14,242 nucleotides of DNA, from positions 1 to 14,242 of the forward strand of contig JAGQGA010000068.1 of the NCBI GenBank assembly GCA_020432595.1. Reading direction: 5' to 3'. The notes under the pieces are model-generated. The model searched no databases. It had not been told where the DNA came from and was given only the letters and a program-made list of their open reading frames with translations. This DNA is from Anaerolineales bacterium. Its GTDB lineage: Bacteria; Chloroflexota; Anaerolineae; Promineifilales; Promineifilaceae. A program made the translations under genes and the position numbers. Positions 12,815 to 14,242 of this stretch are shown here, in pieces; position 1 is the first letter of the stretch, and each line of letters begins with the position of its first letter.

Positions 12815-13609
12815 ATGACGTACAACACACTTCTAGTAGAACAACAGCAATCCCGCTGCTTGGTGACGCTGAACCGGCCGGCGGTGCGGAATGCGTTGAG
12901 TGGGGAGATGATTGCGGAGTTAACGGCCGTTCTCGACCGCATCGAGCCAGACCGCACCATCCGCACCCTGGTTTTGCGTGGGGCAGGTGGCTGGTTTTGC
13001 GCCGGGGGCGACATCAAGCAGTTCCAGCAGCTTTTTCAGGGGCAGCTAACGGCGGAGGAAGTGGCGGCGGAGAACCGAGAAATCGGCCGTTTGCTAACAC
13101 GGCTCAACACGCTGCCGCAAACAGTGGTGATGCTGGTGGAAGGGGCGGCGATTGGCGGCGGCTTTGGGCTGGTGTGCGTCAGCGACATTGCCATCGCCAC
13201 CGCCGACAGCCGCTTTTCGCTCAGTGAAACGTCGCTGGGCATTCCCCCGGCGCAAATTGCGGCCTTTGTGGTGCAGCGCATTGGGCTGACCCAGGCGCGG
13301 CGGCTGATGCTGACGGCGGCGCGGTTTAAGGCCGATGAGGCAGAGAAGCTGGGGCTGGTGCATTTTACCGTTGCCGACAGCGTAGCCTTGGAAGCAAAAG
13401 CAGAGGAGCTGCTGCGCCAAATTGAGCAGTGCGGGGCGCAGGCGAATGGGATTACGAAGGGGATTTTACAAACGGCCGTTTCCCACCCCCTCTCCACTAC
13501 CCTCGACCTCGCCGCCCACGAATTCGCCAAAGCGATGCGCAGCGACGAAGGGCGCGAAGGCGTGGCGGCGTTTTTGGAAAAGCGTAAACCAAAATGGGCG
13601 AACCAGTAA
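12815..13609 (+). CDS. Enoyl-CoA hydratase/isomerase family protein (LiuC/AtuE-like, probable methylglutaconyl-CoA hydratase)
   Basis: This 264-residue crotonase-fold enzyme most likely hydrates the product of the adjacent carboxylase. The oxyanion-hole motif CAGGDIK (62-68) and GAAIGGGFGL (110-119) are clear. Compared with mitochondrial enoyl-CoA hydratase, the position of the first catalytic Glu is Gly118 (GGGFG), while the second is kept as Glu138 in FSLSET, 20 residues on as expected. LGIPPAQIAAFV in place of the usual PGxGGTQ matches the LiuC-like group found beside methylcrotonyl-CoA carboxylases. The length is typical. There is no ribosome site before ATG 12815; a hairpin array ends 11 bases upstream. 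The C-terminal Asn-Gln and stop run into the next array, with the stop in its first unit. A function as isomerase or other crotonase is possible. Confidence 0.9.
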   Translation: MTYNTLLVEQQQSRCLVTLNRPAVRNALSGEMIAELTAVLDRIEPDRTIRTLVLRGAGGWFCAGGDIKQFQQLFQGQLTAEEVAAENREIGRLLTRLNTLPQTVVMLVEGAAIGGGFGLVCVSDIAIATADSRFSLSETSLGIPPAQIAAFVVQRIGLTQARRLMLTAARFKADEAEKLGLVHFTVADSVALEAKAEELLRQIEQCGAQANGITKGILQTAVSHPLSTTLDLAAHEFAKAMRSDEGREGVAAFLEKRKPKWANQ

Positions 13610-13674
13610 TCAGTAACCAGTAAACAGTCATCAGTTGCCTTGACTGTTCACTGGTTACTGAATACCGATTACCG
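13605..13674. repeat. Ten-heptamer hairpin array between hydratase and biotin carboxylase genes
   Basis: Seventy bases divide into ten heptamers. They run AGTAATC, AGTAACC, AGTAAAC, AGTCATC, AGTTGCC, then TTGACTG, TTCACTG, GTTACTG, AATACCG, ATTACCG. The best inverted repeat pairs 13610-13630 with 13641-13661 at 20 of 21 positions around a 10-base loop. The hydratase TAA (13607-13609) is inside unit 1 and the array ends six bases before the biotin carboxylase ATG. It has the same length and unit size as the array at 8291-8360 and a related unit sequence. Confidence 0.85.
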
Positions 13675-13680
13675 AAAACC

Positions 13681-14242
13681 ATGTCATTTAACAAACTACT
13701 CATCGCCAATCGTGGCGAAATCGCCGCCCGTATCACCCGTACGGCGCAGGCAATGGGATATGAAACGGTGGCCGTTTTTTCCGATGCCGATGCTGACGCG
13801 CCCCATGTGGCGTTGGCTGACCAAGCGGTACGGCTAGGCGGGGCGGCGGTTAGTGATTCCTATTTGAACGTGGCGCGTATTTTGGTCGCTGCCCAACAAG
13901 CGGGAGCCAATGCCGTTCATCCAGGCTACGGCTTTTTGTCGGAAAACGGCGATTTTGCCCAGTGGGTGCTGGATGCAGGGCTGGTGTGGGTGGGGCCGCC
14001 GCCAGCAGCGATGGCACTGATGGGCAACAAGGCGACGGCGCGGCAGCGGGTGGCGGCGGCGGGAGTGCCGATTGTACCGGGGTATGACGGGGCGGAGCAG
14101 ATGGACGCGGCGTTTTTGGCGGCGGCGGAGACCATTGGCTACCCGGTGATGGTGAAGGCGGCGGCGGGCGGGGGTGGACGCGGGATGCGGCTGGTGGGGC
14201 AGCCGGCCGATTTGCCAGCGGCATTGGCGGCGGCGCGTTCCG
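13681..14242 (+). CDS. Biotin carboxylase / acyl-CoA carboxylase alpha subunit, 3' end cut by window edge
   Basis: These are the first 187 residues of an ATP-grasp biotin carboxylase, which carboxylates biotin using ATP and bicarbonate. The N-terminal domain shows LLIANRGEIAARI (6-18), HPGYGFLSEN (80-89) and GPPPAAMALMGNK (105-117). The start of the ATP-grasp domain follows with VMVKAAAGGGGRGMR (156-170), including Lys117 and Lys159 at the usual ATP-contacting places. Whether it carries a C-terminal biotin domain, as LiuD/AtuF-type alpha subunits do, lies outside the window. Gene order after the carboxyltransferase and hydratase favours a methylcrotonyl-CoA carboxylase alpha subunit rather than acetyl-CoA carboxylase. 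ATG 13681 fits the family N-terminus, but there is no ribosome site; the heptamer hairpin ends six bases upstream. Confidence 0.93.
   Translation, partial: MSFNKLLIANRGEIAARITRTAQAMGYETVAVFSDADADAPHVALADQAVRLGGAAVSDSYLNVARILVAAQQAGANAVHPGYGFLSENGDFAQWVLDAGLVWVGPPPAAMALMGNKATARQRVAAAGVPIVPGYDGAEQMDAAFLAAAETIGYPVMVKAAAGGGGRGMRLVGQPADLPAALAAARS

Larger units (their letters stand above)
56..13480. repeat. Highly iterated palindrome AACGGCCGTT, 22 perfect copies
   Basis: Perfect copies start at 56, 387, 606, 2292, 2757, 3604, 3796, 3902, 4426, 4581, 4940, 5657, 7209, 7533, 8770, 9127, 10363, 10473, 10670, 12687, 12922 and 13471. Copies with one mismatch start at 1857, 2792, 5030, 5610, 9099 and 13082. 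About 0.02 copies would be expected by chance in this length. All perfect copies lie in genes on both strands; the one at 10363 reaches the first base of a stop codon. Six are in the kinase gene. None is in the isomerase-like, zinc-ribbon or Met-ladder genes. The function is unknown. Confidence 0.97.

Noticed and set aside
56..13480. AACGGCCGTT as a classical DNA uptake sequence or as HIP1 itself
   Set aside because: The best-known uptake sequences are not palindromic and often pair in terminators, whereas these copies are palindromic and inside genes. The HIP1 octamer GCGATCGC is a different sequence.

Overview
The window looks like chromosomal DNA of a free-living Gram-type-uncertain bacterium, most likely a member of the Chloroflexota (Anaerolineae-like). 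This is inference. It rests on the lipoprotein with EVTRVV repeats just after its lipid-anchored Cys, a style common in Chloroflexota solute-binding proteins, on the general gene content, and on the abundance of short intergenic tandem repeats. No rRNA, tRNA, phage, insertion-sequence or CRISPR signal was seen. Coding density is high and no gene-free gap reaches 300 bases.

Layout. Bases 1-3409, all on the minus strand, carry catabolic enzymes: a partial hydantoinase/dihydropyrimidinase (left edge), a xylose-isomerase-like TIM-barrel protein, an amidohydrolase, and a small zinc-ribbon protein. Bases 3538-6245 (minus) form a signalling operon read right to left: a membrane protein with a Met-Pro-Glu ladder, an OmpR/PhoB-type response regulator, and a sensor histidine kinase that overlaps the regulator by 8 bases. 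A divergent gap (6246-6465) holds 11-bp-phased direct repeats that could be the regulator's operator. An orphan peptide/nickel-type solute-binding lipoprotein (6466-8295, plus) converges on an ABCB-type exporter (8347-10152, minus). From 10174 onward everything is on the plus strand: a two-helix membrane peptide, a metallo-beta-lactamase-fold hydrolase, then carboxyltransferase, enoyl-CoA hydratase and biotin carboxylase (cut by the right edge). The last three are in the liuB-liuC-liuD order of leucine/isovalerate (or acyclic terpene) degradation.

Two layers of non-coding structure run across these genes. First, the 10-base palindrome AACGGCCGTT occurs 22 times (well under one expected by chance), always inside genes. 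It is read as Thr-Ala-Val in 15 of 22 cases. By hand count the copies sit at a local strand-composition switch: G over C on the 5' side and strongly C over G on the 3' side. This resembles in concept the HIP1 palindrome of cyanobacteria, but the sequence differs and I know of no description of the flanking skew. Second, four gene junctions contain hairpin-forming arrays of 7- or 8-base units. Three are about 70 bases (ten heptamers), and several supply the stop codons of the neighbouring genes. These two patterns are the most likely undescribed systems here.
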